This document shows, one piece after another, positions 14,391 through 21,733 of a stretch of 27,264 nucleotides of DNA (position 1 is the stretch's first letter; the number at the start of each line of letters is the position of its first letter). The position numbers and the translations under genes were made by a program. This stretch comes from Peptococcaceae bacterium. Lineage in GTDB: Bacteria; Bacillota; DSM-521; Neomoorellales; Neomoorellaceae. The notes under the pieces are model-generated. The model was not told the DNA's origin. It was given only the letters and a program-made list of their open reading frames with translations, and searched no databases. Location: positions 1 to 27,264 of the forward strand of contig DOLC01000059.1 of the NCBI GenBank assembly GCA_003509545.1, in the 5' to 3' direction.

Positions 14391-15794
14391 GTGATTCATG
14401 GCTACACGGCAGATTTTATCCCCCAGGAGGAAATAGAAGGCCTGCTGGCCGAAGCCGCCTATGCGGACCCGGGCCGGGCAGAAGAAATTCTGGACAAGGC
14501 CCGAGAGGCTAAGGGCTTGGAGCCCTTTGAGGTGGCCGTCCTGTTGCAGAACAAAGAGGAAACCCTATGGCAGGAGATCTTTGCCGTTGCCCGGGAAATC
14601 AAGGAGAAAATTTACGGGAAGCGCATGGTTCTGTTCGCTCCCTTATACATCAGCGACTACTGTGTCAACAACTGCCGCTACTGCGGGTACAGGAGGGACA
14701 ACAAGTTCCCCCGCCGGCGGCTCAGTTGGGAGGAATTAGAGCGCGAAGTAAGGATTTTAGAATCGCTGGGGCATAAACGCCTGGCTGTGGAAGCGGGAGA
14801 AGATCCGGTTCATTGCCCCCTGGATTACGTAGTTGAGGTTATTCGGCGTATTTACCGGATTACGGAGAACAACGGAAGCATCCGGCGGGTTAACGTTAAT
14901 ATTGCCGCTACTACGGTGGATGAATACCGGCAACTAAAGGCCGCCGGCATCGGTACTTACATTTTGTTTCAGGAGACGTACCACCGGCCCACTTACGCCT
15001 ACATGCATCCTTCCGGTCCCAAGGCCGATTATGACTGGCATACTACGGCCATGGACCGGGCCATGGAAGCCGGCATCGATGATGTCGGCCTGGGGGTGCT
15101 CTTCGGGCTTTACGACTACAAATTCGAAGTGCTGGGCCTCCTCTATCACGCCCGGCATTTGGAAGAAACCTTCGGCGTCGGCCCCCACACTATTTCGGTG
15201 CCCCGCCTCCGGCCTGCCCAGGGTATTAGTTTGGATGCCTTCCCTTACCTGGTAGCCGATGAGGAGTTTAAGAAAATCGTAGCCGTTCTCCGCCTGGCGG
15301 TACCCTACACGGGAATGATCCTCTCCACCCGGGAAACGCCGGAGTTCAGGTCGGTGCTCCTGGGGTTGGGCATCTCCCAGCTCAGCGCGGGTTCGTGCAC
15401 CGGCGTAGGCGGGTACGGCCGCCATTACACTGAGGAGCCGGATGAAATACCCCAGTTTGAAGTAGGGGACCACCGCCACCCCGACGAAGTAATCCGTGAC
15501 CTGTGCCGGAGGGGGTACCTGCCCAGCTACTGTACCGCCTGTTACCGGCGGGGACGTACCGGGGAGCGCTTTATGGCCCTGGCCAAGACGGGGCAGATTC
15601 AAAACGTCTGCCAGCCCAATGCTTTGCTGACCTTTCAGGAATATCTATTGGATTACGCCACCCCGGAGACTCGGGCCGTAGGGGAGGAAACTATAGAACG
15701 CTACCTGGCCGGGATACCTAGCCCTGCCGTACGCGAGGAAACCGCCCGGCGCCTGGAGCGCATCAAGGCCGGGGAGAGGGATTTGTACTTCTAG
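14391..15794 (+). CDS. hydG: [FeFe]-hydrogenase H-cluster radical SAM maturase HydG
   Basis: 467 residues. HydG cleaves tyrosine to p-cresol, and supplies CO and cyanide on iron for the hydrogenase active site. The radical-SAM cysteines are C91, C95 and C98 (CVNNCRYC). A second, C-terminal cluster site distinguishes it from the tyrosine lyase ThiH: CTACYRRGRTGERFM with C381 and C384, then C407 in VCQPNAL. GTG 14391 has GGAGGAG eight bases upstream. A structured leader with a terminator precedes it. The gene opens an operon with the TM1266-type regulator and hydE, interrupted by short repeat copy C. HydF, the scaffold needed with HydE and HydG, is not in the window. Confidence 0.95.
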   Translation: MIHGYTADFIPQEEIEGLLAEAAYADPGRAEEILDKAREAKGLEPFEVAVLLQNKEETLWQEIFAVAREIKEKIYGKRMVLFAPLYISDYCVNNCRYCGYRRDNKFPRRRLSWEELEREVRILESLGHKRLAVEAGEDPVHCPLDYVVEVIRRIYRITENNGSIRRVNVNIAATTVDEYRQLKAAGIGTYILFQETYHRPTYAYMHPSGPKADYDWHTTAMDRAMEAGIDDVGLGVLFGLYDYKFEVLGLLYHARHLEETFGVGPHTISVPRLRPAQGISLDAFPYLVADEEFKKIVAVLRLAVPYTGMILSTRETPEFRSVLLGLGISQLSAGSCTGVGGYGRHYTEEPDEIPQFEVGDHRHPDEVIRDLCRRGYLPSYCTACYRRGRTGERFMALAKTGQIQNVCQPNALLTFQEYLLDYATPETRAVGEETIERYLAGIPSPAVREETARRLERIKAGERDLYF

Positions 15795-15800
15795 GCAAGG

Positions 15801-15943
15801 GCTGACCCGCCTGGGTTATCCCTACTTTTTGTGGAGCAGAGGCCTGCCTTGGCTTGAAAGCGAGGAGTGAGCGAGGGTTTTTGGAACGAGCAAAAGCCAA
15901 GCAGAGCCAGGCTCGAAGGCGGGGATGCGTCAGTTGACCCGCC
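15801..15943 (+). repeat. Short repeat copy C inside the hydG-hydE operon, with flanking direct repeats
   Basis: A 121-bp member (15812-15932) of the family of copy B. Ends: TGGGTTATCCC (15812-15822) and GGGGATGCGTCA (15921-15932), with inner arms GGCCTGCCTTGGCTT and AAGCCAAGCAG. It lacks the internal GGA-loop core, so it is an internally deleted derivative. The 11-base direct repeats GCTGACCCGCC (15801-15811) and GTTGACCCGCC (15933-15943) abut the ends with one mismatch, like a target duplication. As RNA the element would be a long hairpin between hydG and the regulator. Confidence 0.8.
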
Positions 15944-16000
15944 CTTTGCACGGGGACGGTGGTGCGAGGTCTGGCAAAGGGGAGAGGGGGAGAGGGGGAA

Positions 16001-16249
16001 TTGGAGCGCCGGATTGGCGTTATCGGTATCGTGGTTGAAGACCGGGAGGCCGCAGCCGCCCGGGTCAACGCCATTTTGAGCGATTACGCCGAATATATCG
16101 TAGGACGCATGGGCATTCCCTACCGGGAGCGGGGGGTGTCGGTTATCGCCCTTATAGTAGACGGGACTACGGATGCCATAGGAGCCCTCACCGGTAAACT
16201 GGGCTCCCTGCCGGGAGTCAGGGTGCGGGCCGCCTTAACGGGAAAGTGA
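16001..16249 (+). CDS. TM1266-family [FeFe]-hydrogenase system regulator
   Basis: 82 residues beginning MERRIGVIGIVVEDREAAAA with a TTG start; the protein matches the small ferredoxin-fold family known from Thermotoga TM1266, named for constant association with hydrogenase maturation genes and related to the C-terminal domain of NikR. RMGIPYRERGVSVIALIVDG and the end LPGVRVRAALTGK fit. TTG 16001 is chosen over GTG 15959 because AGAGGGGG lies directly upstream and the extra 14 residues of the longer form are low-complexity Gly/Arg. There is no separate DNA-binding domain, so direct operator binding is doubtful. Its TGA overlaps the hydE start, implying coupled translation. Confidence 0.85.
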   Translation: MERRIGVIGIVVEDREAAAARVNAILSDYAEYIVGRMGIPYRERGVSVIALIVDGTTDAIGALTGKLGSLPGVRVRAALTGK

Positions 16250-17340
16250 GGGATCGAAGGATGCGCCGAGAATTTATCGCCGCCCTGGAACGGGTGACGG
16301 CGGACCGGGGAGCAGATAAGGAGGATATAGTTGTACTCCTTACCGCGCAGCCCGGCGGGGAAGAAGAAGCCCTCTACCGGCAGGCCGACGCCCTGCGGGT
16401 GCGCTACGTGGGTGATGAGGTGCACCTGCGGGGGGTGATCGAGTTCTCCAACTACTGCCGCCGGCGGTGCCGCTACTGCGGCCTAACGGCGGACAATCAC
16501 GCCCTTCCTCGCTATCGGATGGATCCCGAGGAGATTTTGGCCGCCGCCAGGCGGGGAGTAGACCTGGGCTACAAGACCATCGTGCTGCAGTCGGGGGAGG
16601 ACCCGTGGTATACAGGGGAGGTCCTGGCGGAAATCGTGGCCTGCATAAAAGAATGGGGGGTGGCCGTGACTCTCTGCGTGGGAGAGAGGACCCGGGAGGA
16701 ATACGAATTATGGCGGCGGGCAGGGGCCGACCGCTATCTCTTGAAGCATGAGACGGCCAATCCCGAACTCTATTCCCGGTTGCATCCTGGAATGAGCTGG
16801 GACAAAAGAATGGCCTGCCTGCGGTGGCTGAAGGAGTTGGGATATCAAGTGGGGTCGGGCAACATAGTAGGACTGCCCGGTCAAACCCTGGAAGACCTGG
16901 CGGACGATATCCTCCTTATGCGGGAATTGGAGGTGGAGATGGCCGGCATAGGGCCCTTCATACCCCACCCCCACACCACTTTGAGAACCCATCCGGCGGG
17001 CAGCCTCGATTTGACCTACCGGGTGCTGGCGGTGACCAGGCTGGTCATACCCTGGGCCCACCTGCCGGCCACCACGGCCGTGGGCACCCTCTCCCCCAAC
17101 GGCAGGCAGATGGCCCTCCAAAGGGGAGCCAATGTTGTTATGCCCAACCTGACCCCGAAAAAATACCGGGCCGCTTACCAGATATACCCGGGGAAAATAT
17201 GCCTGGAGGAGGCTCCCGAGGATTGCCGCCGTTGTCTGGAAGGGATGATCCGCGGCCTAGGGCGGATTGTGGCCACCCACCCGGGGCACGGTTTGAAGGG
17301 GAGACGTCCATGCCGCCGAGCGGCACCAGCAGAAGGATGA
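16246..17340 (+). CDS. hydE: [FeFe]-hydrogenase H-cluster radical SAM maturase HydE
   Basis: 364 residues. HydE acts with HydG and HydF in building the two-iron subcluster of the H-cluster, helping form the azadithiolate bridge. The radical-SAM cysteines are in EFSNYCRRRCRYCGL (C71, C75, C78). Conserved blocks VLQSGEDPWY, YLLKHETANPELYSRLHP, GNIVGLPGQT and GIGPFIPHPHTTL are typical of HydE rather than BioB. GTG 16246 overlaps the upstream stop; ATG 16261 is an alternative. The last 20 or so residues (GRRPCRRAAPAEG end) look unlike the family and run right up to repeat copy D, so the tail may have been altered by it. Confidence 0.95.
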   Translation: MRDRRMRREFIAALERVTADRGADKEDIVVLLTAQPGGEEEALYRQADALRVRYVGDEVHLRGVIEFSNYCRRRCRYCGLTADNHALPRYRMDPEEILAAARRGVDLGYKTIVLQSGEDPWYTGEVLAEIVACIKEWGVAVTLCVGERTREEYELWRRAGADRYLLKHETANPELYSRLHPGMSWDKRMACLRWLKELGYQVGSGNIVGLPGQTLEDLADDILLMRELEVEMAGIGPFIPHPHTTLRTHPAGSLDLTYRVLAVTRLVIPWAHLPATTAVGTLSPNGRQMALQRGANVVMPNLTPKKYRAAYQIYPGKICLEEAPEDCRRCLEGMIRGLGRIVATHPGHGLKGRRPCRRAAPAEG

Positions 17341-17348
17341 AAACAACA

Positions 17349-17585
17349 GGCCGGCATTTCTCCCGCGCGAGCGATTTGGTCCGAGCGGATGAGCAGCCTT
17401 GGCGAAGGCGAGGAGGGAGGGCGGGGCCGAGGACAGGAAGTCCGAGGCCGGCCTCTGAAGCAAGGAAGCTGAATAGGCCGGGAACCCCGCCCGAGCCCGA
17501 GGCTGAGCCGTAGGCTGACCCGCGAGGACCACTTAGCGAGCGAAAACAATGCCGGCCCGGAGGGAAGTTATTTTCGGGGTAGGAT
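17349..17585 (+). repeat. Diverged repeat copy D between hydE and the hydrogenase operon
   Basis: GGCCGGCATT (17349-17358) pairs with AATGCCGGCC (17548-17557), matching the inner arms of copy B, and the right edge GGAAGTTATTTTCGGGGTA resembles the family terminus. The core is well preserved: GGCGGGG 17420-17426 with CCCCGCC 17485-17491, CCGGCCT 17448-17454 with AGGCCGG 17475-17481, and an AGC/GCT apical hairpin with loop AAGGAA. The expected outer left terminus is not seen; that position falls in the 3' end of hydE. No coding sequence is supported inside. Confidence 0.7.
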
Positions 17586-17696
17586 GGCAACGGAAAATTG
17601 AAAGCCAAGGATTCGAATTAAAGCATCCGATTTATTGAACGGCTAATATGAATTTTGCCACTAACGGAAGGAAATTTCGGATGGACGGCGAATAGC

Positions 17697-17724
17697 TATA
17701 AAAAGGAATGTGAAAGCGTTCACA
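17697..17724 (+). promoter_or_regulatory. Promoter with overlapping Rex-like operator for the hydrogenase operon
   Basis: TATAAA (17697-17702) is a likely -10 box, with a weak TTTCGG 16 bases upstream. Six bases later TGTGAAAGCGTTCACA (17709-17724) is a perfect 6-4-6 palindrome. It matches the Bacillus-type Rex consensus WTGTGAANNNNTTCACAW at all but the last position. Rex represses fermentative and hydrogenase genes until NADH rises. The site covers the start of transcription, where binding would block initiation. Regulation by Rex is inferred; no rex gene is in the window. Confidence 0.7.
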
Positions 17725-17770
17725 GTAACTGAAGGCTAATACCTAATGAAGCGTAGAGAGGTGCAAGGAG

Positions 17771-18205
17771 CTGGAACTGGTTTTTGAGGTCCAGGGCCTT
17801 GATTTCCGGGCGGCCGGCGATGGGGCCAGCAAGTTGAAGGGCGTGCTGCACCAGGTAGGGTTTCCCCCGGATTTAGTGAGGAGGGTAACGGTGGCGGCCT
17901 TTGAGGCCGAGATGAATATAGTTATCCATGCGCACCGCGGCCAACTGAGGATAAGTATATCCCCCGAGAAAATCGTGGTGGTGGCCGAGGATGAAGGCCC
18001 GGGTATTCCCAATATCGAGCTGGCCATGCAGGAGGGGTACTCTACGGCCCCGCCCCGGATAAGGGAGATGGGTTTCGGCGCCGGTATGGGCCTTCCTAAC
18101 ATAAAACGCTGTGCCGATGTCCTGGAGATCCGGTCGGAGGTGGGGCGGGGGACCTATTTGAGGGCGGAGTTTTATTGCCGGCCTCCGGGAGGCAGAGGTG
18201 TTTGA
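17771..18205 (+). CDS. Anti-sigma-factor-type (RsbW-like) ATP-binding protein
   Basis: 144 residues, GHKL ATPase fold: N-box FEAEMNIVIHA, G1 box AEDEGPGIPN, G2 region FGAGMGLPNIKRCADVLEI and the final GRGTYLRAEF. Proteins of this kind act as serine kinases or ATP-binding switches for sigma factors and their antagonists; there is no histidine-phosphoacceptor domain. The frame is open from 17750, but the region before the TTG at 17834 has no ATG, GTG or TTG. Protein-like sequence (ELVFEVQGLDFRAAGDGASK) continues upstream, so I start at CTG 17771, with AGAGGTG about eight bases before; homologues I recall begin MELVxEVEGGDF. First gene after the Rex-like site, and overlaps the next gene. Confidence 0.75.
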   Translation: MELVFEVQGLDFRAAGDGASKLKGVLHQVGFPPDLVRRVTVAAFEAEMNIVIHAHRGQLRISISPEKIVVVAEDEGPGIPNIELAMQEGYSTAPPRIREMGFGAGMGLPNIKRCADVLEIRSEVGRGTYLRAEFYCRPPGGRGV

Positions 18206-19524
18206 GGGTGGAATACTTCCATTCGGTCCGCCTGGAGCGGGATAAGTGCAAGGGTTGCACCAACTGTATAAAGCGCTGCCCCACCGAAGCCATTAGGGTG
18301 CGGGAAGGGAAAGCCCGGATTATGGAGGAGCGGTGTATCGACTGCGGGGAGTGCATAAGGATCTGTCCTAACCACGCCAAGGTGGCCGTGGGCGACGGGC
18401 TGGAGCGGCTACGGGAGTTTTCCTACACCGTGGCCCTGCCGGCCCCGTCCTTCTACTCCCAATTCAGCGTCCCGGGCGGTATATCCCAGATCCTAGGTGC
18501 CCTCCTTGGGGTGGGCTTTCACGGCGTTTTCGAAGTGGCCCTGGCCGCCGAGGTGATAACCTGGGCCACCCGCCGTTTTTTGCAGGAGTACCGGGGACCC
18601 CGGCCCCTCATTTCGGCTGCCTGCCCTGCGGTGGTGAGTTTAATCCAGGTGCGTTTTCCGGCCCTCATTGACCAGCTTTCTCCTGTGGAGCCTCCCGTGA
18701 ACGTGGCCGCCAGGTTGGCCCGGGAGGAGGCTGTGAAAACCACGGGTTTGCCTGCGGAGGATATCGGTATATTCTTCCTCTCGCCTTGCCCGGCCAAGAT
18801 CACCGCCCTCCGTCAGGCCGCGGCCCAGGGGGAAAGGTTAGTCGACGGGGTTATTCCCCTTGTAGACGTATTCGGGCCCTGCCGGGAGGCCTTGAAAGGA
18901 GCCGGGAAGGTTCCGCCCCGCTCGGGCCAGGCGGGCGCAGGTTGGGGTCGCTCCGGGGGTGAAAACGCGGCCTTGGGTGAGGGCAGGTTGTTAGAGGTGG
19001 ACGGGATTCACCATGTTATCGGAGTACTGGAAGCGGTGGAAAAGGGAGAGCTAGAGCAATTCGATTACCTGGAACTCCAAGCCTGCCCCGGCGGGTGCGT
19101 GGGAGGCGCCTTGATGGTCCGTAATCCCTTTGAGGCCCGGCAGGAGCTGGCCTTCCTAACCCGGGATCTTCCCGTCCACCCCCTGGATGAGGGGGAACTC
19201 GAGGCCCTGGCCGCCAGGGGCGGATGGCAGAGCAGGTTGCGGCCGCGGCCCAGGGCGGCTCTGCGCCTGGACGAGGACATCGCCAGCGCCCTAGTGAAGA
19301 TGCAGCAGCTGGAAGAAACGGCCCGGTTGTTGCCCGGCCTCGATTGCGGCGCCTGCGGGTCGCCCAATTGCCGCGCCCTGGCCGAGGATATTGTGCGCGG
19401 TCAGGCCGTAGATACAGACTGTATATTCCTGTTGAGGGAGCGGGTGAGGGTTTTGGCCGAAGAAGTGGTAGAGTTGGCGAGGAAACTGCCTCCTTCCATG
19501 GCGGAACCGGAAAGGAGTTGCTGA
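18202..19524 (+). CDS. Sensory-type [FeFe]-hydrogenase homologue (HfsB/HydS-like)
   Basis: 440 residues. Two [4Fe-4S] ferredoxin motifs at the start (CKGCTNCIKRCP, CIDCGECIRICP), then a hydrogenase large-subunit-like domain, then a C-terminal cysteine motif (LDCGACGSPNCRALAEDI) like that of corrinoid Fe-S proteins. The three H-cluster motifs are altered: L1 is SAACPAV instead of TSCCPxW, so the proton-relay cysteine is Ala; L2 is SPCPAKITA without the Glu of MPCxxKxxE; L3 is LQACPGGCVGG. Cluster-ligand cysteines remain. This pattern is known in putative sensory hydrogenases, so it probably senses H2 or redox state rather than turning over fast. TTG 18202 overlaps the preceding TGA. Neighbouring ATPase and PHP genes fit a signalling role. 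Confidence 0.85.
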   Translation: MRVEYFHSVRLERDKCKGCTNCIKRCPTEAIRVREGKARIMEERCIDCGECIRICPNHAKVAVGDGLERLREFSYTVALPAPSFYSQFSVPGGISQILGALLGVGFHGVFEVALAAEVITWATRRFLQEYRGPRPLISAACPAVVSLIQVRFPALIDQLSPVEPPVNVAARLAREEAVKTTGLPAEDIGIFFLSPCPAKITALRQAAAQGERLVDGVIPLVDVFGPCREALKGAGKVPPRSGQAGAGWGRSGGENAALGEGRLLEVDGIHHVIGVLEAVEKGELEQFDYLELQACPGGCVGGALMVRNPFEARQELAFLTRDLPVHPLDEGELEALAARGGWQSRLRPRPRAALRLDEDIASALVKMQQLEETARLLPGLDCGACGSPNCRALAEDIVRGQAVDTDCIFLLRERVRVLAEEVVELARKLPPSMAEPERSC

Positions 19525-19529
19525 GGCCG

Positions 19530-19889
19530 ATGACAGTGGGTGAAATGGCATTCCTGCTGGGGCTCGAGGTAAGGGCCGGACACGGGGGATTGGGCCGTGA
19601 GGTAGTGGCCGGCTATGCGGCGGATCTTCTGAGCGACGTTATGGCCCATGCACCCCACGGTTCTCTGTGGCTGACCTTGCAGACCCATGAAAACGTGGTG
19701 GCGGTGGCCTTACTGGTGGACGCAGCGGGGATTGTGATCACCGGGGGACGTCGTCCCGAGGAGGCCACCTGCCGGCGAGCGGATAAGGAAGGCATACCCC
19801 TTTTCGTGACCGCCGAGGACACCTTCACCCTGGCAGGGAAGGTGTATGCCTTGCTTTGTTCCCGGGAGAACAAATGCGGTGGTTCGTAG
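19530..19889 (+). CDS. DRTGG-domain protein
   Basis: 119 residues: MTVGEMAFLLGLEVRAGHGG, then YAADLLSDVMAHAPHGSLWLTLQTHENVV and VDAAGIVITGGRRPEE. This is the stand-alone DRTGG fold, named from the N-terminal domain of HPr kinase and found beside hydrogenase and acetyl-CoA genes in Clostridia; its ligand is unknown. ATG 19530 gives the usual N-terminus (MxVxELAxLLGLEV); an earlier in-frame TTG at 19518 overlaps the previous gene. Its 3' end overlaps the PHP gene start by 16 bases in another frame. The role is presumably regulatory, from context only. Confidence 0.8.
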   Translation: MTVGEMAFLLGLEVRAGHGGLGREVVAGYAADLLSDVMAHAPHGSLWLTLQTHENVVAVALLVDAAGIVITGGRRPEEATCRRADKEGIPLFVTAEDTFTLAGKVYALLCSRENKCGGS

Positions 19890-20626
19890 GGGACCTCCAC
19901 ATCCATACGGCCCTCTCCCCCTGTGCCGAGGACGAAATGTCTCCTCCTTCCATCGTAGGCCGGGCCCTGGAAGCGGGTTTAGATATAATCGCCATAACCG
20001 ACCATAACACCGCCGGTAACGCGGAAGCCGTAATAGAGGCGGCCCGGGGCACCTCGTTGAAGGTCCTCCCCGGGATGGAAGTCCAGACGAGGGAAGAGGT
20101 ACACCTGCTATGCCTGTTTCCCGAAGTCCGGGCTACCCTGGCCTGGCAGGAGGAGGTTTACCGGCACCTTCCTCCCCGGGATAATCCCGAGGCCCTGTTC
20201 GGGGCCCAACGTCTGCTGGATGCGCGCGGCAGGGAGAAGGGCCGGGAAAAGCGGTTTCTCCTGAACAGCGCCGATTTAGGCGTCCGTCAGGTAACGGAGA
20301 GAGTCCCGGCCCTGGGAGGACTGGTGATCCCGGCCCATGTGGACCGCCGGGCCTACAGCCTCCTGGGGACTTTGGGTATAGTTCCTCCGGACCTCCCGGT
20401 GGCGGCGTTGGAGGTGAGCAGGAAGTCTAACATGGAGAAGGTGAGGCGGAGCTTGCCTCCCGGCCTTGAGTATTCCTGGATCACCTCTTCCGACGCCCAT
20501 AATTTAAAGGACATCGGGCGCTCGGTAACCTGCTTTTATCTGCGGGAGGCCACTTTAGGGGAAATACTCCTGGCCCTTAAGGGCCAGGAAGGCCGAAAGG
20601 TGGTGATGGCGCAGGAACGGCCCTGA
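19874..20626 (+). CDS. PHP-domain phosphoesterase
   Basis: 250 residues. PHP metal motifs are present: GDLHIHTALSPCAEDEMSP, ITDHNTAGN, GMEVQTREEVHLLCLF, VIPAHVDR and SSDAHNLKDIG. PHP proteins are metal-dependent phosphoesterases; members of this type are often placed beside the DRTGG and HATPase genes in clostridial hydrogenase clusters. The substrate is unknown; dephosphorylation of a protein or nucleotide in the signalling set is one possibility. ATG 19874 is taken because the protein then starts directly before the first metal motif; TTG 19856 is possible. It ends 76 bases before the NuoE-like gene, the widest internal gap in the operon. Confidence 0.85.
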   Translation: MRWFVGDLHIHTALSPCAEDEMSPPSIVGRALEAGLDIIAITDHNTAGNAEAVIEAARGTSLKVLPGMEVQTREEVHLLCLFPEVRATLAWQEEVYRHLPPRDNPEALFGAQRLLDARGREKGREKRFLLNSADLGVRQVTERVPALGGLVIPAHVDRRAYSLLGTLGIVPPDLPVAALEVSRKSNMEKVRRSLPPGLEYSWITSSDAHNLKDIGRSVTCFYLREATLGEILLALKGQEGRKVVMAQERP

Positions 20627-20702
20627 GGAACCGGTTTAGTTCTGGAAGGCAAATCCTGTAAACGGACTTAGAAAAAGGCTCCGAGGGAGGTTTCTTAAGA
20701 CC

Positions 20703-21176
20703 ATGGAAGCATGCAAATGCGAGGAAAAGTGGGCCAAACTCGAGGAAATTATCGCCGCCCATCGCGGGCAACCTTCGGCCCTTATTCAAGTCTTGCATGA
20801 GGCCCAGGAACTTATCGGCTACCTGCCCAGGCAAGTCTTGATAGCCATTGCCGACGGCCTCGGGGTATCGCTAAGCGAGGTATATAGCGTAGTCTCCTTT
20901 TACGCCCATTTTACCACCAAGCCCAAGGGTAAGTACCAGATTTCCGTATGTAAGGGGACGGCCTGTTATGTGAAGGGCGCTCCCGAGATCTTGGAACGCC
21001 TGCAGAAGGAGCTGGGCATTAAACCAGGGGACAGCACCGACGACGGTAAATTCTCCTTGGAAGTGGTACGCTGCCTGGGGGCCTGCGGCCTGGCGCCGGT
21101 GATGATGATCAACAAACGCGCCCACGGTTTGCTCCGGTCGGACACCGCCGTGACGGTGCTCCAGGGCTATGAGTGA
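20703..21176 (+). CDS. hydC: Electron-bifurcating hydrogenase NuoE-like [2Fe-2S] subunit (HydC)
   Basis: 157 residues, the usual NuoE/HydC length. The thioredoxin-fold [2Fe-2S] cluster is bound by C83 and C88 (VCKGTACYVKG) and C124 and C128 (CLGACGLAP). The N-terminal helical part (LIQVLHEAQELIGYLP) is typical. In HydABC complexes this subunit passes electrons close to the NuoF flavin. The cytoplasmic enzyme couples H2 with NAD(P) and ferredoxin. Start ATG 20703 follows GGGAGG at some distance (about 12 bases). The stop TGA shares one base with the next ATG. Together with the genes at 22114 and 25183 it makes a trimeric HydABC set. Confidence 0.92.
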   Translation: MEACKCEEKWAKLEEIIAAHRGQPSALIQVLHEAQELIGYLPRQVLIAIADGLGVSLSEVYSVVSFYAHFTTKPKGKYQISVCKGTACYVKGAPEILERLQKELGIKPGDSTDDGKFSLEVVRCLGACGLAPVMMINKRAHGLLRSDTAVTVLQGYE

Positions 21177-21733
21177 TGGAAGAACTGGCCCTCCACCTGT
21201 TGGACTTGATGGAGAATTCCCTTGCCGCCGGCGCCTGTCGTTTGGAGTTAAAGATTCGGGAGGATATTGCGGCCAACCTTATGGCCATAGAGTTGGTGGA
21301 CGACGGCAGGGGGATGGAGGAAGGGGAAATCAAGGCTGCTTTAGATCCATTTTTCACAACTAGAACCTCGCGGCGGGTCGGGTTGGGCTTATCCCTGTTC
21401 CGCGCAACCGCCCGGCAATGCGGAGGTGATTTAACCCTCAGTTCCCGGCCGGGCGCAGGTACCCGGGTGGCGGTGATCATGGAGTTAAACCATGTAGACC
21501 GGCCGCCTCTGGGCGACATGGGGGCTACTATAGCTGCCGCCTTGGCCCGGGAACTGCCGCTGGAGCTGTATTACCGGCACGAGAGGGACGGGAAGGTTTT
21601 CGAGTTTTCAAGTACGCGGCTTAAAGAGATCTTGGGGGACATACCCTTTAACCTGGCTCCGGTCTTAACATGGGTACGGGATTTCGTTAACGGGGGTTTA
21701 CAGAAATTATACGGGGGTGAAGACCGTCTATGA
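21176..21733 (+). CDS. Histidine-kinase-type ATPase without phosphoacceptor domain
   Basis: 185 residues. GHKL ATPase motifs occupy the first 120: N-box LLDLMENSLAAGA, G1 VDDGRGM, F-box DPFFTTR, G2 VGLGLSLFRATARQCGG and GAGTRVAVIM. No HisKA, sensor or membrane segment is present. The last 65 residues (LELYYRHERDGKVFEFSS on) are a small unassigned domain. It is translationally coupled to hydC (stop and start share a base) and to the next gene, so it belongs to the complex's operon rather than being a passenger. Genes of this kind recur in Clostridial hydrogenase operons; the target of the ATPase is not known. Confidence 0.82.
   Translation: MEELALHLLDLMENSLAAGACRLELKIREDIAANLMAIELVDDGRGMEEGEIKAALDPFFTTRTSRRVGLGLSLFRATARQCGGDLTLSSRPGAGTRVAVIMELNHVDRPPLGDMGATIAAALARELPLELYYRHERDGKVFEFSSTRLKEILGDIPFNLAPVLTWVRDFVNGGLQKLYGGEDRL

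Noticed and set aside
14391..15794. ThiH tyrosine lyase instead of HydG
   Set aside because: The C-terminal CTAC...C cluster motif and the neighbouring hydE and TM1266-type genes identify HydG; no thi genes are near.
18202..19524. A second catalytic hydrogenase
   Set aside because: The L1 and L2 motifs lack the proton-relay cysteine and the usual Glu, and the gene sits with signalling genes.
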